Shown here: positions 15,906-24,479 of the stretch, piece after piece | How the letters are laid out: every line of letters begins with the position of its first letter | How positions within the stretch are numbered: the first letter of the stretch is position 1 | NCBI GenBank assembly: GCA_964587655.1 | Contig: CAZPMT010000077.1 | Coordinates: 1 to 25,605, forward strand | DNA: 25,605 nucleotides | Source of the DNA: CAZPMT01 sp964587655 | GTDB taxonomy: Bacteria > Hydrogenedentota > Hydrogenedentia > Hydrogenedentales > SLHB01 | Reading direction: 5' to 3' | Translations under genes and position numbers: made by a program | The notes under the pieces: model-generated | Database searches by the model: none | Told to the model about the DNA's origin: nothing | What the model saw: the letters and a program-made list of their open reading frames with translations, nothing else

Positions 15906-17360
15906 TCAGACAATGGAGATCCTGCGTCCGCATTTGGTGCACGAAACTTCGTTGGCCGTCTCGCCCGGCGCAATGTTGAGCGTATTGCCGCACGAACACT
16001 TGAACGACTGCCATTGGCTTCCTTGTCGTGCTATTTGCAGGCCGGCATCAGGTCCCGGCGCCAACGGAGACCTTGGCGCCGCGACGCGCAGTGGAGCCTG
16101 GGGCTGATCGGCCATCAACTCGCCCAGTTGCGTTGCCGCGGCGACTTGCGCGACGGGGACCTCGAGCTCGCGATGGCAGCGCGGGCACGAGACCTTGTCC
16201 TGTTTGAAATCCGGGGGCAACTTCAATTTCAGTCCGCAGACGCACGGCAGAAAGACGAATTGGTTTACCTTGCGGAGCACGTCGCCGGCCTCGCGCATGC
16301 GCTGCCGCTTGTCAGCCTCTCCCTCTTCGGGTTGCGGCGTCCTGACGGGCGTGGCTCCTCCCTGCGCGAGTGCCGACGACGGGATAACACCGCGTTTTCG
16401 GCCTCGTACGGTGCGCCACGCGCTGTCATACTGCTCGAAGGAAACCGTACCGCTGATCGAACGCAGGATGCGGACGCGTTCCTCGATAGGCGGGTGTGTG
16501 CTCGTGAGACTCACGGCGAAACGGCCGGCCTTTGCGAACGGGTTCACAATATACATCGGCGCGGTGACCTTGTTGGCGCGCTCGAGGATCTGATCGTCCG
16601 ATCCGATGGTCACCAAGGCGGACGCCAGCCCTTCTGGGTATCGCGTGAGAACGGCCGCGTTCGCATCGGCAAGATACTCTCGGCGGCGGGATATGGCGAG
16701 GTAGATCAACTGTGCGATGATCGGCGCTAGGATCGCCAGGACGATGGCGGCCAGCATCATGATTGCCTGGCCTTGACCGCCGCCGCGACCGGAACGGTAG
16801 CGCCGGGAACCGCCACCGCCGTACCGCAGCCCGCGCATGAAGATCTCCGAGATCATGGCAATCGAACCGAGCATCACGCCGACCATGGTCATTAGCAGAA
16901 CGTCACGGTTCACCACGTGCGACATCTCGTGCGCAATGACGCCCTGGAGTTCATCCCGTTTCAGCCGACCGAGAAGTCCGGCCGTAACCGCAACCGCGGA
17001 GTTCTTTGTGTTCCGTCCCGTCGCGAAGGCGTTCAGCGCCATGTCGTTGAGGATATAGACGCGCGGCATCGCGCCCACGCCGCTCGCGATCGTCATCTCC
17101 TCGACGACGTTGAACAGTTGCGGATGATCCTTCTTTTCGATCTCCTGCGCCCCGCTGACCGCGAGGAGGATATTGTCGCCCTGGAAGTAAGCCACGAGCG
17201 ACATGACGACCCAAATCAGGACCGCCACGGCAACACCGAACGGCCCTGCGCCGCGCTGGAACGCCTCGCCGATCACGAACCCGAGAATCACAAGGAGAAG
17301 CGCGATCAGGATGACGAGCGCGACGGACCTGCGTTTATTAGATCGGATCTGTTCCCACAT
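15906..17360 (-). CDS. htpX: HtpX-like M48 membrane metalloprotease with two C-terminal zinc ribbons
   Basis: The 484-residue protein is an integral-membrane zinc protease of family M48, expected to degrade misfolded membrane proteins. Membrane segments lie at about 11-31, 42-60, 157-174 and 200-224. The zinc site is HEMSH (144-148), with the third ligand E228 in EYLAD. RNTKNSAVAVTAGLL (116-130) and STHPPIEERVRIL (287-299) are family landmarks. HtpX is usually near 290 residues; this one carries about 185 extra. The extension holds two ribbons, CxC...CxxC at C373/C375/C392/C395 and at C455/C457/C474/C477, separated by a Pro/Ala-rich linker. The ribbons probably bind zinc and may recognise substrates. 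The gene starts 26 bp after lemA, a pairing common in bacteria. The ribosome site before ATG 17360 is weak (GGGAAAG), consistent with coupling to lemA. Confidence 0.9.
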   Translation of the reverse strand: MWEQIRSNKRRSVALVILIALLLVILGFVIGEAFQRGAGPFGVAVAVLIWVVMSLVAYFQGDNILLAVSGAQEIEKKDHPQLFNVVEEMTIASGVGAMPRVYILNDMALNAFATGRNTKNSAVAVTAGLLGRLKRDELQGVIAHEMSHVVNRDVLLMTMVGVMLGSIAMISEIFMRGLRYGGGGSRRYRSGRGGGQGQAIMMLAAIVLAILAPIIAQLIYLAISRRREYLADANAAVLTRYPEGLASALVTIGSDDQILERANKVTAPMYIVNPFAKAGRFAVSLTSTHPPIEERVRILRSISGTVSFEQYDSAWRTVRGRKRGVIPSSALAQGGATPVRTPQPEEGEADKRQRMREAGDVLRKVNQFVFLPCVCGLKLKLPPDFKQDKVSCPRCHRELEVPVAQVAAATQLGELMADQPQAPLRVAAPRSPLAPGPDAGLQIARQGSQWQSFKCSCGNTLNIAPGETANEVSCTKCGRRISIV

Positions 17361-17386
17361 GGCCGTACTTTCCCGCGAAGCTCCGC

Positions 17387-17944
17387 CTACTTGAAGCTGA
17401 CTTGCGGCGCCTGGCGTTCCGCGGCATCCTCGGTTTGGAAGAACTCGGCTTCCTTGAAGCTGAACATGCCCGCGACGACGTTGCTCGGGAACATCTGGAT
17501 CTTGTTATTGAACTGCATCGCCTGGTCGTTATAGAACTGCCGCGCGAAACCGATCTTGTTCTCCGTCGACGTCAGCTCCTCCTGCAACGCGAGGAAATTC
17601 TGATTCGCCTTCAAATCGGGGTATGCCTCGACCACCACGAAGAACTGGCCCAGGGCGCGGCTCAGATTGCCCTCGGCCTGCCCCTGCTGCGCGACACCCG
17701 ACGCCTGCGCGGCGAGATTGCGGGCCTTTGTCACGTTTTCGAGCGTGTCGCGCTCATGGACCATGTATCCCTTGACCGTCTCGACGAGATTCGGGATCAG
17801 GTCGTGTCTCCGTTTCAACTGAACGTCGATCTGCGCCCAGGCGTTCTTGACCTGGTTGCGCAGGCGCACCAGCGCGTTGTAGATCCCGACAACCCACAGC
17901 GCGATGACGGCCAGTATGGCCAGAACAACCAACATCGGTGTCAT
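17387..17944 (-). CDS. lemA: LemA family membrane protein
   Basis: The 185-residue protein has one N-terminal membrane helix (about 3-24, LVVLAILAVIALWVVGIYNA) and a helical body facing the other side. The LemA signature is complete: YNALVRLRNQVKNAWAQIDV, QLKRRHDLIPNLVETVKGY (about 43-61), then VTKARNLAAQ and AYPDLKANQNFLALQEELT, and an end with FYNDQAMQFNNKIQMFPSN. Function in the family is poorly defined; it is often found next to M48 proteases. ATG 17944 has AAGGAG 8 bp upstream, so the start is well supported. It leads the lemA-htpX pair, and its promoter should lie in the 183-bp gap before the sulfatase-fusion gene, where I see no clear hexamers. Confidence 0.92.
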   Translation of the reverse strand: MTPMLVVLAILAVIALWVVGIYNALVRLRNQVKNAWAQIDVQLKRRHDLIPNLVETVKGYMVHERDTLENVTKARNLAAQASGVAQQGQAEGNLSRALGQFFVVVEAYPDLKANQNFLALQEELTSTENKIGFARQFYNDQAMQFNNKIQMFPSNVVAGMFSFKEAEFFQTEDAAERQAPQVSFK

Positions 17945-18127
17945 CGATGGTTCTCCTTTCAGCGGCTATCGAACCCGGAAGCGCGCCGCATGTGAGCCTA
18001 TCCTATCAAGCCCCCGCCGACATCACAATGCCGCGAGATCGAAGGCGGGGTCGGCTCGGAGTGAGCGTTTTCGCGCATTCTCCTTCCTTGATGGAGTATT
18101 CTGAATTCTGAATTCTCCACAGCTTCC

Positions 18128-21100
18128 TTACTCGTTGCCGAGGTAGCCGAGGCCGCGGAGTTGGTCGCTCTGTTCGGACGAGATGTGTGAGGTCGCCTTT
18201 GGTTCCGCGGCGTTGCCCTTGATGAAGTTGACCATCTTCCCGATCAGCGGCTCCAACTCGGTTTCACACGAGTTGTTCTGTCCCGCGAGATTGGCCTGCT
18301 CCTTTGGGTCCTTGCCAACGTTGTACGCTTCGACCGGTGCGCGACTCCGCGGATTGTCGGCGTTGGCGTGTATCACCTTGCACTCGCGCGTGCGGACCGT
18401 CTGCAAGATGTTATTCTCGAAATCGTTCTCGGCATAGACGAAGGGAATGTCCTGGTTCGCGAAAGCCCCGCTGCCCGCGAAGACCGATTTGCCTTGCATG
18501 GCGGAAGCGGGCTTGGCGCCGGCAAAGTTCAGCAACGTGGGCGCTATGTCGATGTGCCGCGCGAAATCCGCGTTGACCGTGCCTGCCTTTTCGCCTTTCG
18601 GGAGTTTCAACAACGCGGGCACGCGGATGATCTCGTCAAACACGGTTTGGCCGTGCCACCACCCCTTGTGATCTTGGAACTCCTCGCCGTGGTCGGACGT
18701 GAAAAGGATTACGGCGTTGTCGTAAAGGCCTCGTTGGCGCAGGCCGTCGAACAGCACGCCCAAGTATTGGTCCAGATACTCGATCTCGCTGTCATACGCC
18801 CTCCGCATCGGATCGAGGAACTTCGCCGGGTCCGGGTTTTTCATTCGGAATCGGGTATAGCCGACGCCTGGGTGGGCGTGGTCCATGAAGGGATCGTGTG
18901 GGTCCATGTAGTGCAGGAAGAGCATAAAGGGCGCGTCCTTTGGGCGCTCGGGACCATCGAGCCACGCGAGCGCTTCCTGCGATACAGCCTCAGCGGGTTG
19001 GTAGAAATCGGTCACGTCGATTTTCTTTGTGATGCGCGACACGACGCCGTACCAGACTTTGCGAAGGATCTGATACATAGCCAGCCGCGAAGCCGAGTAT
19101 TTTGCGCCGAAGTACATTCGCGGTTTCAGATCGACGTAGTCCGTGAACCCCTGAGAGAAGCCGAAGCCGGAGTAGATGTTCGGGTTGTTGGCGAAGCCTT
19201 TCGTGTAATATCCCTGCTCCGCGAGAATCTCGGGGAAGGTAACGACGTCTTCCGGCAGTAACGCCACCTGCGACGTTGCGGTGTGGGATTCCGGATACAG
19301 GCCCGAGAAGATCGTGGCGAACGCGGGCTTGGTCCACGACGCCTGCGAGAAACACTTGTCAAAGCGGATGGCGTCTCGCGCGAACGCATCGAGACGGGGC
19401 GTTTCGACGCGGGCCTCGTTCGAGTACATTTTGAGATAGTCCGCGCGAAGGGCGTCGGCGACCACAAGGACGATGTTGGGTCCGGAAGCCTTCACCTTCG
19501 GATCGAAGGCGACGCGCCGGGGCGGAGGCGGGTTCAGGACCGCGTAGCCGGCGCCCGCGGCGATGGACAGGGCATAGAGCAGCACGCACGCACAGGCGGC
19601 CTTGCCGCGGCCACGAGGGAACGCGGAGGCAATGAACCAACCCACGATGGCGATGAGCACGCTCGCGCCCGCGGCGATGGCGGCCAATGCGAGCATCTGT
19701 TGCATGGTGGGCGCGTGACGCGTCAAGACGTCGCGCAGAAACCGCCACACGCCTATGACGCTCCCGCACAATACCGCCGCGCCAAGCGATAGGGCGAAGG
19801 TCGAGATCGCGGCGGGGAACCGATTCAAGAGGAGATAGAAGAACGCGAGGGCGGAGGCAACGCCGATGCCGGCAGCCGTGAAGACGAGTCCGTACACGAG
19901 CGGGCCCCACCAGAGGGCCGACAACTCGCTCAGCTCGTGGAAGCTCACTTTGATCCAGGCCGCCTCGATCAGCCCGGCAGCGGCTCCCACGATCACGCCC
20001 GCCGCCGCGCCCGCGAGTAATGCATCAATGAGCTTGGCTCGGTAATCACGGACGGCCTCCGGGGTAAGATGCAACGCGGAACCGGCCTCGGCGGACGCTG
20101 TCTCGCGAGCCACCTGATCCCGCGCATCGGCGAGCTGCGCCTGAAGCACCTTGTACGCCGGCCGCGACCGGAGGAGGAAAATGGGAATACCGATAAGGAA
20201 CGGCACCACGTCGCCGACCCACCAGCCGAGGTGACTGAACAACACGGCGGTCGAAACGCCGGACTTGGCGCCTAGCAGCAGTCCGAAGACGATTTCCCGA
20301 ATGCCTTCTCCGCCGATCGAAGGTCCGAGAACGGTCCCGTAGATCATAATGGGACTCGCAAACAGGATGTCCATCAAGTTTGTGTTGGCCGCGCGGAGCG
20401 CCATCATCGTGCCGAAGTAGGTGAAGACCGTGCCCAGATGCACCCACAGTCCGCAGGCCACTGCGGCAAGGAGGAGTCCGCGCCGGCTGCTGTACGCCGT
20501 GATGGCGGCGCCGAGCTTGTCGATCTTGTTGCGGACGGCGGACGGCGTGGGAAGGACGGACACGAGGACCTGGATCACGCGCGGGCTCAGCAGAAGCAGG
20601 AAAGAAGCAGCCACGAAGACGGCCAGGACGCACAAGATGACGGCCAGCATGGCGGGGTTGATCTTGAGCAGCCGGAATCCCAGCGGGAACGTGAGAAACA
20701 CGAGGAAGGTGAGCGATAGGAAACCGATAAGTTTCTCGACGGCGATAACCGTGGCGCTCTTGATTGGCTCGCGCGTGTACACGGCGGAATCGTAAAACCG
20801 GTAACCGTCGAGACCGATGGTGCTTGGCAGGAAGATGCCGAACATCCTTCCGACAAACCAGCTTTGCACCATGTACCAGAACGGCATCCGGAGTCCTTGG
20901 CCGTGAAGCAGCAGCCGCCAGCGCACCACGCCGGCCAGCATGCCGGACAGCTTCATCACGAGCGCGAAGGTAAGCCACAGCGCCGCGCGCCCGGGATCGA
21001 CCGACATGAGTTCGTTCCAGAGGCTCTTCGGCGTAACGCCGCCGAACAGATCCGGCCGGAACCCAAACGTTTGCGGACGGAACAGTAGGGCGAACAGGCC

Positions 21101-21148
21101 GGCCGTGACGGCCAGCTTCAGCAGGATTCCAATTAGCTTCTTCGGCAT
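18128..21148 (-). CDS. Fusion of LPG-synthase-type membrane domain and sulfatase-superfamily domain
   Basis: I chose ATG 21148, which has CAGGGAAG upstream; longer readings run through repeat sequence. The 1006-residue protein has three parts. Residues 1-335 form a multi-helix membrane domain of the lysylphosphatidylglycerol synthase TM/flippase type (EKLIGFLSLTFLVF, GPSIGGEGIREIVFGLLLGA, LGWWVGDVVPFLIGIP). Residues 370-535 are a second set of helices. Residues 556-960 form an alkaline-phosphatase/sulfatase superfamily domain with D565 in NIVLVVADALRADY, ASWTKPAFATIFSGLYPESH (603-622), HYMDPHDPF (746-754) and SDHGEEF (818-824). The formylglycine motif CxPxR of true sulfatases is missing; T606 in SWTKP lies where the nucleophile is expected, as in phosphotransfer members. 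It may move and modify a lipid head group or glycan at the membrane. Substrate unknown. The gene stands alone, minus strand, after lemA-htpX. Confidence 0.85.
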   Translation of the reverse strand: MPKKLIGILLKLAVTAGLFALLFRPQTFGFRPDLFGGVTPKSLWNELMSVDPGRAALWLTFALVMKLSGMLAGVVRWRLLLHGQGLRMPFWYMVQSWFVGRMFGIFLPSTIGLDGYRFYDSAVYTREPIKSATVIAVEKLIGFLSLTFLVFLTFPLGFRLLKINPAMLAVILCVLAVFVAASFLLLLSPRVIQVLVSVLPTPSAVRNKIDKLGAAITAYSSRRGLLLAAVACGLWVHLGTVFTYFGTMMALRAANTNLMDILFASPIMIYGTVLGPSIGGEGIREIVFGLLLGAKSGVSTAVLFSHLGWWVGDVVPFLIGIPIFLLRSRPAYKVLQAQLADARDQVARETASAEAGSALHLTPEAVRDYRAKLIDALLAGAAAGVIVGAAAGLIEAAWIKVSFHELSELSALWWGPLVYGLVFTAAGIGVASALAFFYLLLNRFPAAISTFALSLGAAVLCGSVIGVWRFLRDVLTRHAPTMQQMLALAAIAAGASVLIAIVGWFIASAFPRGRGKAACACVLLYALSIAAGAGYAVLNPPPPRRVAFDPKVKASGPNIVLVVADALRADYLKMYSNEARVETPRLDAFARDAIRFDKCFSQASWTKPAFATIFSGLYPESHTATSQVALLPEDVVTFPEILAEQGYYTKGFANNPNIYSGFGFSQGFTDYVDLKPRMYFGAKYSASRLAMYQILRKVWYGVVSRITKKIDVTDFYQPAEAVSQEALAWLDGPERPKDAPFMLFLHYMDPHDPFMDHAHPGVGYTRFRMKNPDPAKFLDPMRRAYDSEIEYLDQYLGVLFDGLRQRGLYDNAVILFTSDHGEEFQDHKGWWHGQTVFDEIIRVPALLKLPKGEKAGTVNADFARHIDIAPTLLNFAGAKPASAMQGKSVFAGSGAFANQDIPFVYAENDFENNILQTVRTRECKVIHANADNPRSRAPVEAYNVGKDPKEQANLAGQNNSCETELEPLIGKMVNFIKGNAAEPKATSHISSEQSDQLRGLGYLGNE

Positions 21149-21526
21149 TTTGATCTTCCCTGCCTGACGCATGAAACGCGGCGAGATATCCGAATCGACG
21201 CGCGAGAATAGCACATGCGCGCGGCGGGTCACAATTGAAAGTTCGTTCCTGGACTTGCGGCCGCTAGTAGCGCGTTCTCGAAATAACGTTACAGTTTCGG
21301 TATGACATCCCGAAGGGATGTAATGTGAATAGCCGTGGGTGAAACCCACGGAACCCGTGTCCGCGATACACAACCCTGAAAGGGTTGAACAGGCAATATT
21401 GATAGCCGTTTCCATGCGGTTCGACCCCGTCAGGGTCGTCCGTCCGCGGAACCTGTCTCCGTGGGTTCCACCCACGGCTATTCACGTTGTACCCCTTCGG
21501 GGTACTGCAACGTTATTTCGGAACCG
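21149..21526. other. Gene-free region between the sulfatase-fusion gene and folC
   Basis: These 378 bases hold the leader of the sulfatase-fusion gene (21149-21274), with its CAGGGAAG ribosome site, and a composite palindromic element (21275-21523) that nearly fills the rest. The element ends four bases from the folC stop codon. I see no gene here. Readings through the palindromes are not protein-like. Confidence 0.65.
21275..21523. repeat. Composite palindrome of six nested hairpins
   Basis: The outer arms TTCTCGAAATAACGTTACAG (from 21275) and CTGCAACGTTATTTCGGAA (to 21523) are inverted copies with about two differences. Inside, moving right, come six small hairpins: CATCCCGAAGGGATG, CCGTGGGTGAAACCCACGG, CAACCCTGAAAGGGTTG, CGACCCCGTCAGGGTCG, CCGTGGGTTCCACCCACGG and TACCCCTTCGGGGTA. 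The second and fifth pair as mirror copies, so the element is symmetric about its centre. No open reading frame or transposase is present. It may be a spreading REP-like cluster, or an RNA or supercoil-organising structure. Confidence 0.85.
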
Positions 21527-22795
21527 TTAGAATGACAAGGGTGGCGCTCCATGCCGCTCGACGAGGTATTGCCGCGCTTCCCCGGCCGTGAAGATGGAAC
21601 CGGTGATGAGAAGCGGCGTGGATGCGTCGGCGAGACAAAGCCCGAGTTCGATGGCCTCCGGAAGAGAGGATTCGGCGCGACAGGAGTGATGGCCAGCGGC
21701 TGCCTTCAAGTCTTCGACCGGCAGGGAGCGCGGGCCGGAGTACCGGCTGAGGATAAAGACTTCCGTGATGGGCGAAAGCGCTTCAATGATCCCCGCCGCT
21801 TCCTTGTCTGAAGAGATCGCCAGCAGCGTCACGCACCGTCTGAGGGCTTGAGCGACTTGCCTCGCGCCGGCGGGGTTGTGCGCGACGTCGATGATAACGG
21901 GCGGCTCGTCGAGGACCTTTTCGAGGCGGCACGGCCACCGGACGGAGCGAAGACCTTCAACAATAGCAGCGGCGCCGATCCTGGGAAATGCGGGCATGAT
22001 CCGTTCCGCCAGCGCCACGGCCGCCGCAGCGTTCGTCCCCTGATGCGCGCCCGCGAGGCCGAGCGGCGCGAAGTCCACGCGCAGCGCGGCGCTTTCATAT
22101 GCGAACCGCTGGTCGAAGGGCGGACCGTTCATCTCGAACCGGAAGTCTCGACCGAGTTCGCGGACAGGACTGCCGAGTTCCAGGGCGCGGTCGAGGATCA
22201 CGTCTCTCGCGGGCACGGCGGTCTCCGTCAACACCAGCGGTACGCGGGGCTTGATGATTCCGGCCTTCTCAAACGCAATCTGTTCGAGCGTATCGCCGAG
22301 ATAGCGCATGTGGTCCAGGGCGATGTTTGTGATGGCCGTGGCGAGCGGCTCGACAACGTTCGTCGAATCGAGCCTCCCCCCCATGCCGACCTCGATGACG
22401 GCCAGATCCACCTTGGACCGATCTAACCATCGGAAGGAGATCGCGGTGTTCATCTCAAAAAAGGTCGGTGGCGGATCCATGAGATCGGCGACGGCGCGGA
22501 AGAAAGCAATGTGTTCCTCGAGCGCCGCGTCCGGCATGGGTGTGCCGTTGACGAGGAACCGTTCCGTCACGTCGATGAGATGCGGACTGGTGAAGCGGCC
22601 CACGCGGTATCCGGCCGCGCGCGCGATCGCGGCGAGAATCGCAACGACGCTGCCCTTTCCGTTCGTCCCCGCGACGTGGACGATGGGATAACGTCTCTCC
22701 GGCGCATCGGCCGCATCCAGGAGACGCCGGATGTTTTCGAGACCAAGCTTTATGCCGTGTTGTTCGAGATGGAAAAGATACTCGCGATTCGTCAC
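21527..22795 (-). CDS. folC: Bifunctional folylpolyglutamate/dihydrofolate synthase
   Basis: This 422-residue cytoplasmic ligase adds glutamate to folate and, in many bacteria, to dihydropteroate. The Mur-ligase-type P-loop GTNGKGS is at 43-49 in PIVHVAGTNGKGSV, followed by RVGRFTSPHLIDVTERFLVN (about 64-83). The central motif EVGMGGRLDSTNVV, then NIALDHMRYLGDTLEQIAFEKAG with its conserved His, fits FolC. The C-terminal domain begins near GLRSVRWPCRLEKV and holds IIDVAHNPAGA. Length is normal. ATG 22795 is the first good codon; the nearby upstream sequence has no strong ribosome site. Its stop TAA at 21527-21529 lies next to the palindromic element. A repeat pair lies 66 bp upstream. Confidence 0.95.
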   Translation of the reverse strand: MTNREYLFHLEQHGIKLGLENIRRLLDAADAPERRYPIVHVAGTNGKGSVVAILAAIARAAGYRVGRFTSPHLIDVTERFLVNGTPMPDAALEEHIAFFRAVADLMDPPPTFFEMNTAISFRWLDRSKVDLAVIEVGMGGRLDSTNVVEPLATAITNIALDHMRYLGDTLEQIAFEKAGIIKPRVPLVLTETAVPARDVILDRALELGSPVRELGRDFRFEMNGPPFDQRFAYESAALRVDFAPLGLAGAHQGTNAAAAVALAERIMPAFPRIGAAAIVEGLRSVRWPCRLEKVLDEPPVIIDVAHNPAGARQVAQALRRCVTLLAISSDKEAAGIIEALSPITEVFILSRYSGPRSLPVEDLKAAAGHHSCRAESSLPEAIELGLCLADASTPLLITGSIFTAGEARQYLVERHGAPPLSF

Positions 22796-22861
22796 GAGCT
22801 GAATACCTCATGGCGCCCAGCGAGCGCGCAGCTTCACGCTCCACAGCTTGTGAGAAGATAT

Positions 22862-22960
22862 CACAATGGCGTCATTCCCGCGAAGGCGGGAATCCAGAAC
22901 ACACGCCGTCCCGCAGCCTCCGCACTGGATTCCCGCCTTCGCGGGAATGACGCCATTGTG
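22862..22960. repeat. Long palindromic repeat, GTCATTCCCGCG family, copy 2
   Basis: Perfect 36-bp arms at 22862-22897 and 22925-22960 flank a 27-bp loop. The arm core, GTCATTCCCGCGAAGGCGGG, is close to that of the copy at 7680-7771, which has CAAGC where this has AAGGC; the outer parts of the arms differ between copies. It lies between folC and the zinc-ribbon coiled-coil gene. On either strand the RNA would fold into one long hairpin. Confidence 0.9.
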
Positions 22961-23002
22961 CGCTCGTGCAGAGAACGTGCGTATTGCGACGGCATTTCTT
23001 CA

Positions 23003-23725
23003 CTATCCCTCATCCGAGGTAACGCTGTAGTGTCCGGGGTCGTAGAGCATGCGGCCGCAGTAGTTGCATGTGAGAAGCTGGCTGCCGCCGAGGAGTTCGT
23101 TGACCGCCTGTGGCGGGACCCGCATGTGACAGCCGGTGCAGGCTTCTCCGTTGACCGGCACGACCGCGCGGCCCGTGCCCTTGCTCGCGCGGATGCGTTT
23201 GTAGCGGCTCAGCATGTCAGGCTTGACGGCCGCGGCAATGGGCTCGACCTCTTTTTCGAGTTGTCCGCGCTCGCGCACGGCTTCCGCGAGCTCGGTGTCG
23301 ATGAGCGCACACTGCCGGTCGATATCCTTCAATTCGGCATCGATGCGCTTCCTGTCCTCTTCGAGTCGCGCCTTGGCGTCATCAAGCTCGACCATGATCG
23401 CGATGACGCGCTCTTCCTTGATCGCGACCTGTTTCTTGAGCATGTCCATCTCGTGCAGGAGCGCCTGATACTCCTCGTTCTTCTTGACCGCGAAGAGTTG
23501 CTGGTCGTATTTCTTGATCTGCCCTTGCTTCTGTTCGACGTCGACCTCGCATTCCTTCTGTTCGAGCATGAGCGCCTTGTACACCTTCTCGCGCTCGGCG
23601 AGCTCCTCCGCGAGTCTCTTGCGGCGGATGTCGAACTTGCTTTTCTGTTTAGGGATTTCCTGCTCGCGCGCGTTTAACGCTTCAATTTGCAAGTCAAGGT
23701 CCTGCAAGCGCAACAACTTATTCAA
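23003..23725 (-). CDS. C4-type zinc-ribbon coiled-coil protein (DUF164/CdsZ-like)
   Basis: The 240-residue protein consists of a long charged coiled coil (about 5-165) and a C-terminal ribbon, the layout of the zf-RING_7/DUF164 family. The ribbon ligands are C196, C199, C220 and C223 in EACTGCHMRVPP and LLTCNYCGRMLY. Family members have been linked to nucleic-acid or ribosome-associated roles, but the role here is not shown. The start is TTG 23725: an in-frame TGA lies two codons upstream, and GGGAGG 9 bp before makes a strong ribosome site. It follows a terminator hairpin after ilvN, so it is probably a separate transcript with a promoter in 23726-23807, where I see no clear hexamers. Confidence 0.9.
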   Translation of the reverse strand: MNKLLRLQDLDLQIEALNAREQEIPKQKSKFDIRRKRLAEELAEREKVYKALMLEQKECEVDVEQKQGQIKKYDQQLFAVKKNEEYQALLHEMDMLKKQVAIKEERVIAIMVELDDAKARLEEDRKRIDAELKDIDRQCALIDTELAEAVRERGQLEKEVEPIAAAVKPDMLSRYKRIRASKGTGRAVVPVNGEACTGCHMRVPPQAVNELLGGSQLLTCNYCGRMLYDPGHYSVTSDEG

Positions 23726-23807
23726 GAATCAACACCTCCCGATCCGCGGCCGTCATGCGGGCCAACGGCCGCGCCTTGTACTGTCCGGTTCCACTTCGAT
23801 TCAAATG

Positions 23808-23835
23808 AAAAACGCCGCAGCCTAAGCTGCGGCGT
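23808..23835 (-). terminator. Intrinsic terminator downstream of ilvN
   Basis: On the minus strand the sequence folds into a 10-bp GC-rich stem with a four-base loop (CACGCCGCAGC TTAG GCTGCGGCGT) followed by TTTTT at 23808-23812. It lies about 160 bp after the ilvN stop and before the zinc-ribbon gene, so it most likely ends the rplY-pth-ilvN transcript. Confidence 0.8.
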
Positions 23836-23993
23836 GTTGTCACGTAATGCCTGCCGTGGCCGGGGCGCATCGTTGCGCCCAAGACGCTGCCCCGGCGCGG
23901 GTCCGAAGCAGCATTCGGCGGCGGCGCTCGGCGGCGGCTTCAAATCCGCCCATGCAGCATATAAGCCTCTTATGTCGCTTCATTACCGGGCAA

Positions 23994-24479
23994 CTACTTT
24001 CGTTTCGTCCGGGCGATGGCGACCTCGCCGGTCCGGACCAATTCCAGGATGCTGAACGGACGCATCATGTCGATAAACGCTTCCACTTTGTCTTCCGAGC
24101 CCGTCACCTCGACGATCATGGAACTCTTGCTGCAGTCGACAACCTTGGCGCGGAAGATGGAAGACAACTCGATGACCTCTGTGCGCCGTTTGCTACCTGC
24201 GCTGATTTTGATCATCACGAGCTCACGCTCGACAAAGTCTTCATTCGTCAGGTCGACGACCTCGATGGTGTCCACGAGCTTATTCAACTGCTTGATGATC
24301 TGGTCCAGGACCTTGTCGTCGCCGCGGACGACCACCGTCATACGGGAAACGGAGGGGTCCTCTGTTTCGCCTACGCAGAGGCTGTCAATATTGTAGCCGC
24401 GCGCGCTGAACAGCGCTGAGACGCGCGCCAGTACGCCAAAATGGTTCTCGACCAACACGCTCATCGTATGCTTCTTCAT
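23994..24479 (-). CDS. ilvN: Acetolactate synthase small (regulatory) subunit
   Basis: The 161-residue protein is the ACT-domain subunit that activates acetohydroxyacid synthase and makes it sensitive to valine in branched-chain amino acid synthesis. The N-terminal ACT domain reads HTMSVLVENHFGVLARVSAL with FSARGYNIDSLCVG (about 24-37), the standard valine-binding region. LNKLVDTIEVVDL and ERELVMIKI continue, and the second domain ends with RPFSILELVRTGEVAIARTKR. Length matches IlvN/IlvH. The ATG overlaps the pth stop by 4 bp (ATGA), with GGAGGTGAT immediately upstream inside pth. The catalytic subunit gene is not in this window. Confidence 0.95.
   Translation of the reverse strand: MKKHTMSVLVENHFGVLARVSALFSARGYNIDSLCVGETEDPSVSRMTVVVRGDDKVLDQIIKQLNKLVDTIEVVDLTNEDFVERELVMIKISAGSKRRTEVIELSSIFRAKVVDCSKSSMIVEVTGSEDKVEAFIDMMRPFSILELVRTGEVAIARTKRK

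Noticed and set aside
18128..21148. True arylsulfatase
   Set aside because: The CxPxR or SxPxR formylglycine motif is missing; the segment reads SWTKPAFATIFSG.
22511..23677. 388-codon plus-strand reading across folC and the zinc-ribbon gene
   Set aside because: It is antisense to two well-supported genes and passes through a palindromic repeat; the sequence is not protein-like.
23839..23993. Small RNA gene between ilvN and its terminator
   Set aside because: There is a small hairpin (GGGCGC AACGAT GCGCCC on the minus strand), but I could not match it to any known RNA family, and it may just be the ilvN 3' untranslated region.
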